Shown piece after piece: positions 11,027-22,100 of a stretch of 64,000 bases of DNA (its first letter is position 1; every line of letters starts with the position of its first letter). This stretch comes from Bacteroidales bacterium. GTDB taxonomy: Bacteria > Bacteroidota > Bacteroidia > Bacteroidales > F082. The stretch spans positions 496,001 to 560,000 of the forward strand of contig JAFXLL010000010.1 in NCBI GenBank assembly GCA_017531225.1. The letters run 5' to 3'. A program made the position numbers and the translations under genes. The notes under the pieces were generated by a model. It was not told the DNA's origin. It saw nothing but the letters and a program-made list of their open reading frames with translations, and made no database searches.

Positions 11027-14000
11027 TTATTTCACTTCAACTTTTGCGTTTCCTCTCACTGAAGCTTCTTTTCCGCCTCCGAACACATCGCCTTCGACAT
11101 TCACTTTCGAAGCTCCGTCGAGGATAACATGCGGATTTCCAACCACATCGGCGCCATGACCGCCACCGTAAACGTTACCTTCAACGGTAGCTTCATCATC
11201 GCTATTTCTACCGCCGATGGTGACCTTCGGGCCGTAGGTTGAGGTGGTGGTGACGGTAGCGCCGCTACCAAAACCACCGCCGAACACGTTGCCTCCCATG
11301 CCGTTTGATTTCGAAATGGTGCCGTTCAGCACATTCACTTCTGGATAGCAACCCGAGGTAGTAGGTGTATAAGGAGCGTCGTGGCCTCCACCATACACAT
11401 TGTGGATTTCAAGAGGACAATCTGTGCTTCTAGCATCGTCGATATTGACGATGATCTTACCATAAACATTACCCTTGATATTGCTACCGCCAAACACGGT
11501 ATCGATGGTTCCGCCTTTAATGGTAAGGTTGACATCGCCTTCAATATAGGCATCAAACGCGCCTTCAGGGTGGCCAACGGGACGTCCCTTCGAGCCTCCG
11601 AACACACATTCATATTCACCACCCAACACGGTCAGGTTGACATTGCCTCCTGTTCCATCCAGTTTCTTCTTGATATGCGCTTGGTTGCAGCCACCGTATA
11701 GACGCTTCACATGCATACCTTGAGAACAGGTAATGGTAGCATCCACATCACCAACCACATCCACATAGTTGCCGCCGCAGAAGTACTCATCAATATCAGT
11801 CTCACCGCAAGGACCATCATTGTCAAGGACGATGGTCGTGGTTCCTGAGATCAAACCATTTTGGTTACTTCCTCCGAAGGACATGCCGACTTGACCGCCG
11901 TGGATACCGAGATAGACATCACCTGTGATGTTAGCAGCGTATTGTGGGCCACGCTCACCGTTACCACCGCCGAATACCTGGGCGAAACGACCACCTTGGA
12001 TATTCGTTCTCACATGAGGCGATGCCGAAGCGTCACCGCCGCCAAACACACGCCAAACAGTATTGTCGCAACCGAAGATATTCACTGTAGCCGTTTTCAT
12101 TACAGAGTTTCCACCACCGTCTTTCGGATCGTAGTTGGCAAAGTTACCACCGCCAAACACGTTAGATATAGCAAATTTAGTGCCATCAACGCTGTTGCCA
12201 TTTTCACCAGTAGTATGTGCCGTTCCGAAAATGTTCACCGTGACGTCCTCCTGGGGCGAACCGCCGGAGTCGTTACAACCGTAAACGTTTCTGCCGATGG
12301 TGGCGTAACCAAAGCATATCGTGGTGTCAGCGACTTCAACACCTGCTTGGTGGATGGAATCACCGACGTTGACGGTGACGGCGCCGTAAACCTTACCTTT
12401 GTTGATGTTTGCTGGACCTGATAGACCCAAGCCGCCGCCATACACGCTACCACCAATGGTATCGGTGCCGGAAACCAGATAACGGAGGGCGCCGTTGCGA
12501 ATGTTGACAGTGGTCTTATCTGTACCTTCATCGTTGACAGTACCGAAAGCAGAGCCTCCATACACATTACCATAAAGGGTTGGATTAGTGCTTGCGGTTG
12601 GGTTGGTGCCGCTATCATCGCCAAAGGTAACGGTGACATTGCCTTTGGAGCCGGTGTTTTGACCGTAGCCGCCGCCATGGACATTGGCGAGATCGCTGCT
12701 GGTGCCGATGGTGCCGCCCAAAATAATGACGTTGATGTTACCTTTAACGGAATCGTTTGCATTGCAACCGCCATACACACCCTTGAGCACAAGGCCGTCA
12801 TTCATGGTCACCGTTGAGCCATGGGTGGCCGCCAAGTTACCGCCTCCAAAGACGGTATCTGTGACGCCGCCTTCAATAATGACATCGGTAGTACCGAGGC
12901 TTTCGGCTACATTGCCTCCGCCGAACACGTTATGAACGGTGCCGTTGGTAACAGTGGCCTTGGCGTTCTCGAAAGGTGATCCGATGACGTTATTGGCACC
13001 ATACACGTTACCGAGGATTTCATTGGTGTTGGCAGTGTAGGTGAAGTCGACGTTGGCCTCTGACTTACCGGTAGCGGCAGATTTGCTGGTGGACTCGTAA
13101 CCGATGTAGGCTCGCTCACCGCCGCCATACACGCTGCCTTTAACATAGCCGCCTTTGAAGTCTACTTGCGACTTGCCATAAACACGACCAGCCAACACAG
13201 CCGGTGTCCAAGACAAACCTAAAGCCTGTCTGACTGTAGTGGAATCGTTTGATGTTAGTTTGTTATTTTCGTTAGGATCATCACTGCCGTAGCCTGCGCC
13301 GTAAACTTCGCCTAAGTAATAGGGAGTTGTAGCACCTGATCCTTGGTTGATAAGGGTGCCGATCGTGCCGCCGTTGACGGTGACAAGGGTGTTGCCCACC
13401 ACGGTACCCTGTTCGCTGCCGCCAAACACCTTACCCATGATGGTGCCTTTGTTGATGGTGACGGTAGCTGTTCTAGAACTGGCCATGGAAACCCAGTGGG
13501 GCGCGAGGGTGTCCACATCGCCCTGGCTACCACCGAAAACATTGCCCGTGCAAGTGTGAAGGATTTTTCCAGTGACATCATCATAAATGGTCCATTCGCC
13601 CGGGTTTTCTGTCTTGGTAAACATGAACTCAGCCTCAGTGCCAATAGTAGGATTGTCAGTAGCGCTTTCACCGATCTTAATTTTAGCTTCACCTGTACCA
13701 TCAATGAAAACACCTGTATTATTGCGGTAGCCTATACCAGCCATCTTGCCGCCGCCGAAAACGGAGCCTTTGATCACCGGGCTACCTGTGATATTGATTT
13801 CAGTGTTGGTAACGCAACCTGCAATAATGTCGTTGTAATACGTGATATCGCCCTTGCCACTGCCGAAGATATCGCCTACGCTATTGTCGCATCTCAACAA
13901 TGAGTCCACTTGAGTAGTACCAATGGTGCCGCCGCTGACGTTGATAGTAGCCTTGCCCTTGCTGGTGTAGTTGTTGTATTCGCCATCTTCGTCCACACCA

Positions 14001-17000
14001 GTGAGTGCCAGACGGCCGCCGCCGAAGATGGAGCTCTTGAGGGTGCCGCCATCCATGGTGACGTTAGTATTGCCATACACTCGTCCGCAGGTCTTGTTGA
14101 TGGCGAATGTTTCGTCTTCGCCTTCGCCACTACCACGACCGCCACCGAACACGTTGCCATCGTAATTGGTAACACCCCTGGTACCGATAAATGCACCCTC
14201 ATGGATATAAACGTTGGTGTTGCCCAACACATGGCAGTCGGCACCGCCACCATACACATCGCCTGCGATCTTGGCGATATGACCTGAAACCGCGTCGCCA
14301 ATGATGACCTTGGTGTTGTTGACGTTACAATATTTCTTATAGAGATCGGAAGGAATACCCTTGCCTGCCCCATAAACATCACCCACCATGTTGAGGCTAT
14401 CCGTGTCGAGCCTGTCGAGCGGGCCCACCATCGTCACGTTGTTGACAATAACTTTGCAGCTGTCTGTAACGCTGGCCATCTCGCCGCCACCGAACACGTG
14501 CTCTCGGATGGTACCACCGTTGATTTCAACAGTAGTGTTGCCATACACACGGCCGGCGATATCGGCAGCTATCACGAAAGTGGTATCCGAACCTGCAACG
14601 GTACACATAGCATTCCAATGCTTATTCAATTTATCACTACCGTAGCCACCGCCATATACGCTACCAAAGCTATAGTGCGTGCTATCGGAAGCCACCAAAT
14701 CCGTCTGGCCAATGACACCGCCGTTGATAGTGACCGAGGCATTGCCCGTCATGGTGCCCTGCTCAGGACCACCGAACACAGAACTCAAGATGTTACCACT
14801 GTTGATGGTGACCGAAGCTGTTCTAGAATGTGCCATGAGAATCCAGTTAGGTGACTCAGGATCCACATCACCTTGGCAACCGCCGTAGACGTTGCCGGCA
14901 CAGGTGTGTACCACACGTATGGCATCGCCAATACTATCATAAATAGTCCAATCACCAGGATCATGCTTCATGTATATCGTATCATATTCAAGATAAGTAC
15001 CGATGATGAGGTCTTTTGATTCAGAAGCATTGGTGGAACCCACGACAACGGTCGATTCACCAGTGCCGCTAACGAAACCATTGCTACTGTTGAGGTAGCC
15101 GATACTGGCCATCTCGCCGCCGCCGAACACACCACCATAGATACGGGGACTGCCTGTGATGGTAATGTTGGTGTTGGAGACGCAACCGGCCAGAACATCT
15201 TCATAAGCCTTTGTATCGCCCTTACCACTACCAAAGATATCGCCGACACTCTCATCACTGCCTTTCAGCAGGTCAAGACCATTGCTATTACCAATGACGG
15301 TGGAGTAAGTCACAGGGTTACTACCTGAAGCGGTACCGCTGACTTCGATATTCACATTGCCATGTTTGGTGGGATCCCAGTTAGATTCAGGGAATTCACC
15401 ATCAACATTGATGCCTGAAAGCGCCATACGTCCACCGCCAAAGATGGAACCTTGGATGGTGCCGCCGTCCATGATGATGTCAATATTGCCATCCACACGA
15501 CCATTGGTATGGTTGGTATTGAGGAAGTTACGTCCGCCGCCGAAGATGTTGCCATCCCAAGTGGTAAGGCCTTTGGTGCCAATGTCAGCGCCATCGTGGA
15601 CTTCGATGGTGACGCTTCCCAGTAAGTGACTATCGTTGCCTCCGCCAAAGATGGAGCCATGAATCTTACCTCCACTGATGGTGACAAAAGTACTGTCGAG
15701 ATTGGCATAAGCCTTACGCAATTCGTTAGGATCTTCTGCGAATCCCTTGCCGCCACCAAACACGTATGCATTCAAACCCGTGCCATCCAAGGGGCCAATG
15801 ATTCCGCCACTAACGTTGACCGTGGCATTACCCCTGAAAGTGGGCTTATTCGGGTCAATAACGGGTATTAGGTCGTCATCCCATGATCCCACGCTGGCCA
15901 TATCGCCTCCACCATACACATTACCTCGGACGGTGCCATTGGTGATCTCGACCAACGTATTGCCATAAACACGACCAGCAAGACAGTTAACGGAGTCAAT
16001 GACCGTGGGGCGTTGAGCGCCTCCATTCATTTGGGTGTAGTAGTCCTTACCATAGCTACCACCGAACACATTACCAAAACTATAAGTGGCAACATTACTG
16101 CTTGATGACCAAGAACCGTTTGTAAACTTCAAACTGTCAGCCTCGAGATCATCCCTTCCGATGATACCTCCAGCAATATGGACCTCGGTTTCACCCCAAA
16201 CAGCACCTTCCTCAGAGCCGCCAAAGACAGAGCCCATAATGTTGGGAGTTTCGGTAATGTAGACATAAGTCATTCCGCAGTGACCCTGCTCAAGTCCAGC
16301 GGCACCGACATTATCGATCACAACATCTCCCTGACCGCCGCCATACACGTTGCCTGTACGGGTGTGAGACAATATCCTCAAACCGGTAGTGTCTCCCGTT
16401 TCGTAATTCACATAACGAATGGTATCAAAATACGTGAATTTGCCTGGATCATGCAAATAACCGGAATTCTTGAACTCAGCCTCCGTTCCAATGGTTGGAC
16501 TGCCTTGGATGTTTACACGGGTGGTGCTAGTTTTTTTCGTATACCAACTGTCGTAATCGTTCCAATAACTTATATTTGCCATTTGTCCTCCACCGAAGAC
16601 AGAACCATAAATGGTTGGACTGCCTGTGATGTTGACAATGGCATTGGCCGCACGACCCAAGTCATCCTCTCTGTATTCGTCAATGTTACCACGGCCACCA
16701 CCATAGACATTACCTACTTTATAGTTGCTTTTCAACAAGTCAAGGCCACCGTTTCTGTTATTGCCTATGGTGCCCCCACTGAGTTCAACCTTGGTTAAGC
16801 CATGATTCAAAGAGTCATATTCATTGGTGACTGTATTAATAAACGATTCGAAACTGGCATTTTCGTTCACTCCGACAAGACCGACCAAACCACCACCATA
16901 GAGGTTACCCAACACGGTACCGCTATTCATCACCACATGGGTGTTGCCTGCCACACGACCAGCGGCGCGGTTGAACAAATTGCCCCTACCACCGCCGAAC

Positions 17001-19084
17001 ACACTGCCATCGTATCGACCAAAACCGTCGGTGCCGATGAGAGCGTCTTGGGTGATGATGACATCGGTGCTGTCCAACACATGGCTGTAGGCACCGCCGC
17101 CGTACACCGAGCCTTTGATAGAGCCGCCCCTAATGGTGACTTCGGTACTGTTAACGTTGGCGTATGGATTACGAGTTGCGATGGAGTCAACAGGGAAACC
17201 CTTACCACCACCGAAGACGTTGGCGTTTACACCCGTGCCGTCGAGTTCACCGATAGTACCGCCGGTAACGGTGACAAAGCATTTGCCTTTCGACCTGGTG
17301 CCATCAGACTTTTGGACACCCACGCTGGCCATGTTACCGCCGCCATACACGTTACCACGGATGGTACCAGCCGATACGTTGACAAAGGTATTGCCATACA
17401 CACGACCTGCCAAGAAGTTGGGGAACATCAGGGAGTCATTTGCATTGGCACCAGACTGTAAGGAATCGACACCGAAGCCGCCGCCATACACGCTGCCGTA
17501 GTTGTATAACGAATGGTTAGGCTTAATTTGCCAATTGTTTCCCACAAGTACCAAGCTATCTGACGTTATGCCCGTTGTTCCAATAGTGCCACCCATGATC
17601 TTCACATAGGTGTTTTCTGTCACCGTTCCCTGCTCGGCGCCACCGAACACATTGCTTCTGATGGTAGGGTTGTCTTTCACCACGACTTCAGCTGTACGCG
17701 AATGGCCTAAATAGATCCAATTGGGGTAATTTGGCGCCGCGTCGCCTTGGCTGGCGCCAAACACGTTGCCTGAACAGGTGTGCATGAGCCTTCTCACGTT
17801 GTTAACCGTATCAAACATAGTCCAATCCGTTGGATTTAACTGATAATCATGGTTAAGCTCGTATTCCGATCCGATGGTAGCCGTGCCGGCGATGGTGTCG
17901 CGAGTGGCACCTGTGCCTTTAAGGAACTTGCGATTACTATCCATATAGCCTACGCCGGCGATCTCGCCGCCGCCAAACACGGTGCAATAAACAGTAGCGT
18001 TGCCCGCCACGTTGACGATGGCATTAGCCACGCAACCTGCTTCCGGGACATCGTAATAATCAAGGTCCCCTTGACCGCCTCCGAATATATCGCCGACGCT
18101 ATAGTCACAATTCAACAATGCATAAGTATCAGTAATACCAATTTTGGATGTGCCTCTCACATCAACAAGGGCCAAGCCGTGGTTGATAGAGTCGTATTTC
18201 GTTGCATCTGCTGGGTCTCTGAAAGAGGGATTGCCGTCTTCATCGACGCCAGTGAGGGCCAAACGGCCGCCGCCATAGAGGCAAGCCTTGACGATGCCGC
18301 TATTCATCTTGACGTAGTTGTTACCAGCCACACGGCCACAGGTCTTGTACATGGCGAAAGCAGTGGTATCATTACCCTCGACAATAAAATATCCACTACC
18401 CTTTCCTCCACCAAACACGCTGCCGTCGTAGCCAGTGAGACCATTGGTACCGACAGTGGTACCCGTAATGAATACGGAGTCGTTGCCTAACACATGACCA
18501 AAAGCGCTACCTCCATACACAGAGCCCTGAACTGTACCACCGATAAGGTTGACCGTTGCATAATTGACGTTACAAAAAGTCTTAAGGCTTTCGCTGTCGC
18601 CATCACCTTTACCACCACCATAGATGTGCCCACGATCGGGGTCTTCATCAAGCTCAGTAACAGATGGGTCTGGAAAGTCTTCAGCCTTGCCTACGGTGCC
18701 GTTATTCATGTTGATGGTGGTTTTGCCATGCGAGAATGAGCCGTTGCTCTGAACCTCACCCACACAAGCCAGCTCACCACCGCCGTAGAGGTTTCCTTCC
18801 ACGTTACCATTGTTCATATCGATGGTGGCATTGCCTTGCACCAAACCTGCTACTTTGCTGGTATCAGCGCCCATACCGCCGCCAAACACATTGCCTTTGG
18901 TGGTACCTTGGTTGATGGTCACGGAGGTGTTGTCCGTAATAATGCCAAGCTTACCGCCGCCATACACGTTGCCTTCGATGACTATCTGTGCCTGGGCAAC
19001 GCCTGCACCTAACAGCAGGGTTGTAACAAGAAAGGCCTTAACTCGTTTTTTGTACCGACTTATGTTAAATATGCTCATGATCAT
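11027..19084 (-). CDS. Giant exported YGGG-repeat protein, 2685 aa
   Basis: The signal peptide (AFLVTTLLLGAGVAQAQ) is followed directly by IVIEGNVYGGGKLG. An alternative ATG two codons in (19078) would serve equally. I counted about 63 YGGG/FGGG-type motifs by eye, one per 43 residues or so. The first two thirds are four copies of a ten-motif unit (see the repeat entry). From about residue 1980 the protein switches to a different cassette with conserved cysteines (VYGGCN, VYGCND, LYGGCN), which also occurs in the two upstream genes. The end is a motif pair (GNVYGGGHGADVVG, then GDVFGGGKEASVRG) with no T9SS sorting domain. The start lies 16 bp after the preceding stop. Composition is rich in Gly, Asn, Thr and Val, as expected for a beta-solenoid. 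Function is unknown; a surface or matrix structural role is inference. Confidence 0.93.
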   Translation of the reverse strand: MIMSIFNISRYKKRVKAFLVTTLLLGAGVAQAQIVIEGNVYGGGKLGIITDNTSVTINQGTTKGNVFGGGMGADTSKVAGLVQGNATIDMNNGNVEGNLYGGGELACVGEVQSNGSFSHGKTTINMNNGTVGKAEDFPDPSVTELDEDPDRGHIYGGGKGDGDSESLKTFCNVNYATVNLIGGTVQGSVYGGSAFGHVLGNDSVFITGTTVGTNGLTGYDGSVFGGGKGSGYFIVEGNDTTAFAMYKTCGRVAGNNYVKMNSGIVKACLYGGGRLALTGVDEDGNPSFRDPADATKYDSINHGLALVDVRGTSKIGITDTYALLNCDYSVGDIFGGGQGDLDYYDVPEAGCVANAIVNVAGNATVYCTVFGGGEIAGVGYMDSNRKFLKGTGATRDTIAGTATIGSEYELNHDYQLNPTDWTMFDTVNNVRRLMHTCSGNVFGASQGDAAPNYPNWIYLGHSRTAEVVVKDNPTIRSNVFGGAEQGTVTENTYVKIMGGTIGTTGITSDSLVLVGNNWQIKPNHSLYNYGSVYGGGFGVDSLQSGANANDSLMFPNFLAGRVYGNTFVNVSAGTIRGNVYGGGNMASVGVQKSDGTRSKGKCFVTVTGGTIGELDGTGVNANVFGGGKGFPVDSIATRNPYANVNSTEVTIRGGSIKGSVYGGGAYSHVLDSTDVIITQDALIGTDGFGRYDGSVFGGGRGNLFNRAAGRVAGNTHVVMNSGTVLGNLYGGGLVGLVGVNENASFESFINTVTNEYDSLNHGLTKVELSGGTIGNNRNGGLDLLKSNYKVGNVYGGGRGNIDEYREDDLGRAANAIVNITGSPTIYGSVFGGGQMANISYWNDYDSWYTKKTSTTRVNIQGSPTIGTEAEFKNSGYLHDPGKFTYFDTIRYVNYETGDTTGLRILSHTRTGNVYGGGQGDVVIDNVGAAGLEQGHCGMTYVYITETPNIMGSVFGGSEEGAVWGETEVHIAGGIIGRDDLEADSLKFTNGSWSSSSNVATYSFGNVFGGSYGKDYYTQMNGGAQRPTVIDSVNCLAGRVYGNTLVEITNGTVRGNVYGGGDMASVGSWDDDLIPVIDPNKPTFRGNATVNVSGGIIGPLDGTGLNAYVFGGGKGFAEDPNELRKAYANLDSTFVTISGGKIHGSIFGGGNDSHLLGSVTIEVHDGADIGTKGLTTWDGNIFGGGRNFLNTNHTNGRVDGNIDIIMDGGTIQGSIFGGGRMALSGINVDGEFPESNWDPTKHGNVNIEVSGTASGSNPVTYSTVIGNSNGLDLLKGSDESVGDIFGSGKGDTKAYEDVLAGCVSNTNITITGSPRIYGGVFGGGEMASIGYLNSSNGFVSGTGESTVVVGSTNASESKDLIIGTYLEYDTIYMKHDPGDWTIYDSIGDAIRVVHTCAGNVYGGCQGDVDPESPNWILMAHSRTASVTINSGNILSSVFGGPEQGTMTGNASVTINGGVIGQTDLVASDSTHYSFGSVYGGGYGSDKLNKHWNAMCTVAGSDTTFVIAADIAGRVYGNTTVEINGGTIREHVFGGGEMASVTDSCKVIVNNVTMVGPLDRLDTDSLNMVGDVYGAGKGIPSDLYKKYCNVNNTKVIIGDAVSGHIAKIAGDVYGGGADCHVLGNTNVYIHEGAFIGTRGVTNYDGNVFGGGRGSGEGEDETFAINKTCGRVYGNTNVTMDGGTLKSSIFGGGRLALTGVDEDGEYNNYTSKGKATINVSGGTIGTTQVDSLLRCDNSVGDIFGSGKGDITYYNDIIAGCVTNTEINITGSPVIKGSVFGGGKMAGIGYRNNTGVFIDGTGEAKIKIGESATDNPTIGTEAEFMFTKTENPGEWTIYDDVTGKILHTCTGNVFGGSQGDVDTLAPHWVSMASSRTATVTINKGTIMGKVFGGSEQGTVVGNTLVTVNGGTIGTLINQGSGATTPYYLGEVYGAGYGSDDPNENNKLTSNDSTTVRQALGLSWTPAVLAGRVYGKSQVDFKGGYVKGSVYGGGERAYIGYESTSKSAATGKSEANVDFTYTANTNEILGNVYGANNVIGSPFENAKATVTNGTVHNVFGGGNVAESLGTTDVIIEGGVTDTVFGGGNLAATHGSTVTMNDGLVLKGVYGGCNANDSVKGNINVIILGGTIGTSSDLANVHGGGYGQNTGSKGNVTVTFGDDSGTNPTASTNPTLYGNVYGGSAFGTVNDEGTDKTTVNIRNGALRYLVSGTDTIGGSVYGGGLGLSGPANINKGKVYGAVTVNVGDSIHQAGVEVADTTICFGYATIGRNVYGCNDSGGSPQEDVTVNIFGTAHTTGENGNSVDGTKFAISNVFGGGNFANYDPKDGGGNSVMKTATVNIFGCDNTVWRVFGGGDASASPHVRTNIQGGRFAQVFGGGNGERGPQYAANITGDVYLGIHGGQVGMSFGGSNQNGLISGTTTIVLDNDGPCGETDIDEYFCGGNYVDVVGDVDATITCSQGMHVKRLYGGCNQAHIKKKLDGTGGNVNLTVLGGEYECVFGGSKGRPVGHPEGAFDAYIEGDVNLTIKGGTIDTVFGGSNIKGNVYGKIIVNIDDARSTDCPLEIHNVYGGGHDAPYTPTTSGCYPEVNVLNGTISKSNGMGGNVFGGGFGSGATVTTTSTYGPKVTIGGRNSDDEATVEGNVYGGGHGADVVGNPHVILDGASKVNVEGDVFGGGKEASVRGNAKVEVK
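13118..18783 (-). repeat. Ten-motif super-repeat, about 1.42 kb, four copies
   Basis: The 'GGG-x-MASVG'-type motif that opens each unit has its glycine codons at 18775, 17336, 15905, 14483 and, as the start of a fifth partial unit, 13118. The intervals are 1439, 1431, 1422 and 1365 nt. Each unit contains ten glycine motifs whose flanks keep their identity by position: MASVG, GGGKG after DGTG, HVLG, DGSVFGGG, RLALTGVDEDG, VGDIFG, EMAxIGY, HTCxGNVFG, EQGTV and GSVYGGGYG. Confidence 0.85.
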
Positions 19085-19100
19085 ATCGTTATGATTCGGG

Positions 19101-22100
19101 TTAATTAAAAATTGCTCTTATAGTGGTGTCTCCATCACCCATGGTAAAGGTGGTGGAAGCATTTGTTGTATCTGTTATGGTTCCATCTCCACTGGTAACC
19201 TCCCAATGGTCGAAGGTATGGCCTTCAGAATGTGAGGCTTCAAGGTTGAGCACAGCGCCTTCGCCAATGGAAGCTGGACTGCTTACACTTTGGTCAAGGA
19301 TGTTGGTGACCTTAATGGTGCCATTTTCAGGTGGCGTAATGGTCAAGGTATGGGCTCGAACAAAAATTGCTTTGATCACAGCGTCGTTCGTTCCCATGAT
19401 TAAGGAGGTGATCGGTGCATTTGGATTTGCGATCACACCATTTTCGCTGGTGAGTTGCCATTCCTTGAATGCATATCCAGCTACGGGTTTAGCCCTCAAG
19501 TTAAGCACCGCACCTTCACCAATGGAAGCGCCGCTGTTCACGATATAGCCTAAAGCATTGGTGATTTTGATAGTGCCGTTCTCAGGATCGGTGATACTGA
19601 TACTATGTGTGGGTACGAAACTGGCCGATAAGGTAGCAGCATCTTCCTTTCCCATGATAAAGGAAATTTCGGTGGCAACAATATTATCAATCTCACCGCC
19701 AGACACCGTCCATTTGTCTAAAGCATAATTGGCATTAGGTGTAGCTGTAACGCTGAGTACCGCATCTTCGCCAATATAATCGCCGCTGGCCACGGTATTG
19801 CCATGGATGTCTTCGACAGCCACTGTGCCATGTGCAGAAGAAGAGAAGGTAAACGGATGAGTAGGCACAGCCTCAAACACCGCCTTTAAGGTGGTAGTAG
19901 CCGCAGCCATGGTATAAGTGGTATTGGCTTGATATAGAATTGGATTATCATTGACTTGCCATTCCTTAAACTTATAACTGATATTGGGCGTAGCCGAAAG
20001 GGTAAGTACCGAGCCTGCACCGATGGAAGCGCCAGTGCTCAAGATATGGTTTTGGGCGTCCTTGACTTCTATGGTACCACCTGCTGCTGGGTCAACACTA
20101 AAGTTCAACACATAGGTAGTGGCCGTAATGAAAACAGCTTCAATGGTACAATTCCCCGTTCCCATGGTAAAGGAAGTGGATGCCGAATTCGGATTGGTTA
20201 TGGTTCCATTACCCGTCACTGACCAATGATCGAAAGTATAATTGGTAGACGGTATGGCCAATAGGTTGAGGTTGATGCCTTCACCCACTGAAGTGCCGCT
20301 GCTTATCTCTTCTCCAACGGTGTTGGTCACTCTAACAATATTGTCAGCTGTTGCTGGTGTAATGCTTAAAGTGTGTGTGATAGGAACAACGATCACACGT
20401 GGGCCTCCAGTTACATCACCTTCATTACCTCCACCAAACACATTACCCTTGATGGTGACCTTGGCTGAAGGACCATCACCAACAATGACTACCGGGTTAG
20501 AAGTGACATTACCAAAGTTACCGCCGCCGAACACATTGCCTTCGTATTCCGTAGGAGCGAAACCACTGATATTGTTCACGGGAAGGTCGGTGTGGATACC
20601 GCCGATGGTACCTCTGATGATTTCTACCTCTGGCGAGTTGATACTGGCATTTAAAGGTCGATAATACCATTCGTTACTGCCGCCATAAACCTCACCGATA
20701 AAGAGCGGGCAGGTGGTGCTTTCGGCATCGTTTACCGTAATTGTAATCTTGCCCTCAACATTACCTCTAATATCGCAACCGCCAAACACCCTACCGATGG
20801 TGCCGCCATTGACAACCAAATTGATGTTACCACCATGACCGACATAAGAAGGTTCTGGACCAGTGGGATACCTCATGTAAGCTAATAACTCTTGGGAATA
20901 CTTCCTGTCTTTTGGATCTGAATGTGCAGCTATATCAGCAGCAATCTCATTGTAAGTGGGGAATCTTCTGACATCAGCGCTGTAATCGCTATAGCCTCTG
21001 CAACCGCCAAACAAATTCTCAATAGTACCACCACACACCGTGAGTGAGACGTCGCCATACACGATGCCCCAACGGCTGCCTGCGTAGACGTATCGGTATT
21101 CGAAGTTACCTGCCTCGGCACAAGTGATTGTGTGGTTCAAATCATAATAGAGCTCTGCTTCGTTAGTACCGAAGAAGTAGGAGTCGACGAACAAGCCTCC
21201 AAGACAGGTAGAGACTGCTGCTGGATAGTAATCAGGTCCATGGTTTTCACCGTTTTTGTTACTGCCTCTGAAGAGGAAGCTAACGTTTCCAGCAACTACG
21301 TTAAGACCAATGCCACCCAAGCCTATGTTAGCTGCCGTCACACGACCGTTACCACCACCATAGACCTCGTTGAAACGTCCACCTTGGATAATGGTAACCA
21401 CACCTACTGCATCGGCAGCATTACCACCGCCATACACATAGTTCACGGTGTTTTCACAATCGTGGATAGTTACATGGGTCTTCTTGCTGGAGCCTTGAAT
21501 GCCGTTTTCAGGAGCATAGTGGGCACGGTTACCTCCACCAAACACTTGATAGAGCGCATATTTTTTATCTATCTCATAATAGCCGACCTCGTCCTTTTCG
21601 GTATGTGCCGTTTGATATATGTCAACATATACATCAGATTGAGGCGATCCTTTCACGTTGTTACAGCCATACACACTGCAACGAGAGAGTGTAGCCTGGC
21701 CACCATTCTCTGAACCGATATTGACATGGATGATGCCATTGACTCTAGCTGGTGTGGTAGAATTACCCAAACCACCGCCAAATACGTTACCGTAATTGTC
21801 GGGGCTGTCACCAATACCTAAGATGGTACCGCTATAGATATTGACGGTCGTCATATCAGAGGCTTCGTCGTTCACTGTGCCCAGAGCCGAGCCGCCGTAG
21901 AGGTCACCATATAACATAGGATACACGGCATCGGCAGCATTGATATCGCCGAAAGTAACCGTGACATCGCCTTTGACCGTAGTGTTTTGTCCGTAGCCGC
22001 CACCATGGATGTTGGCTCTAGCATTAGTAGCACCGACGGTACCGCCGGTAAGTCTGACTAAGACATCACCTGTGACATCGCCATCAGTGTTACAACCACC

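Noticed and set aside
13118-18783. CRISPR array
   Set aside because: The repeats are long, imperfect, in frame, and without short unique spacers; they are protein-coding repeats.
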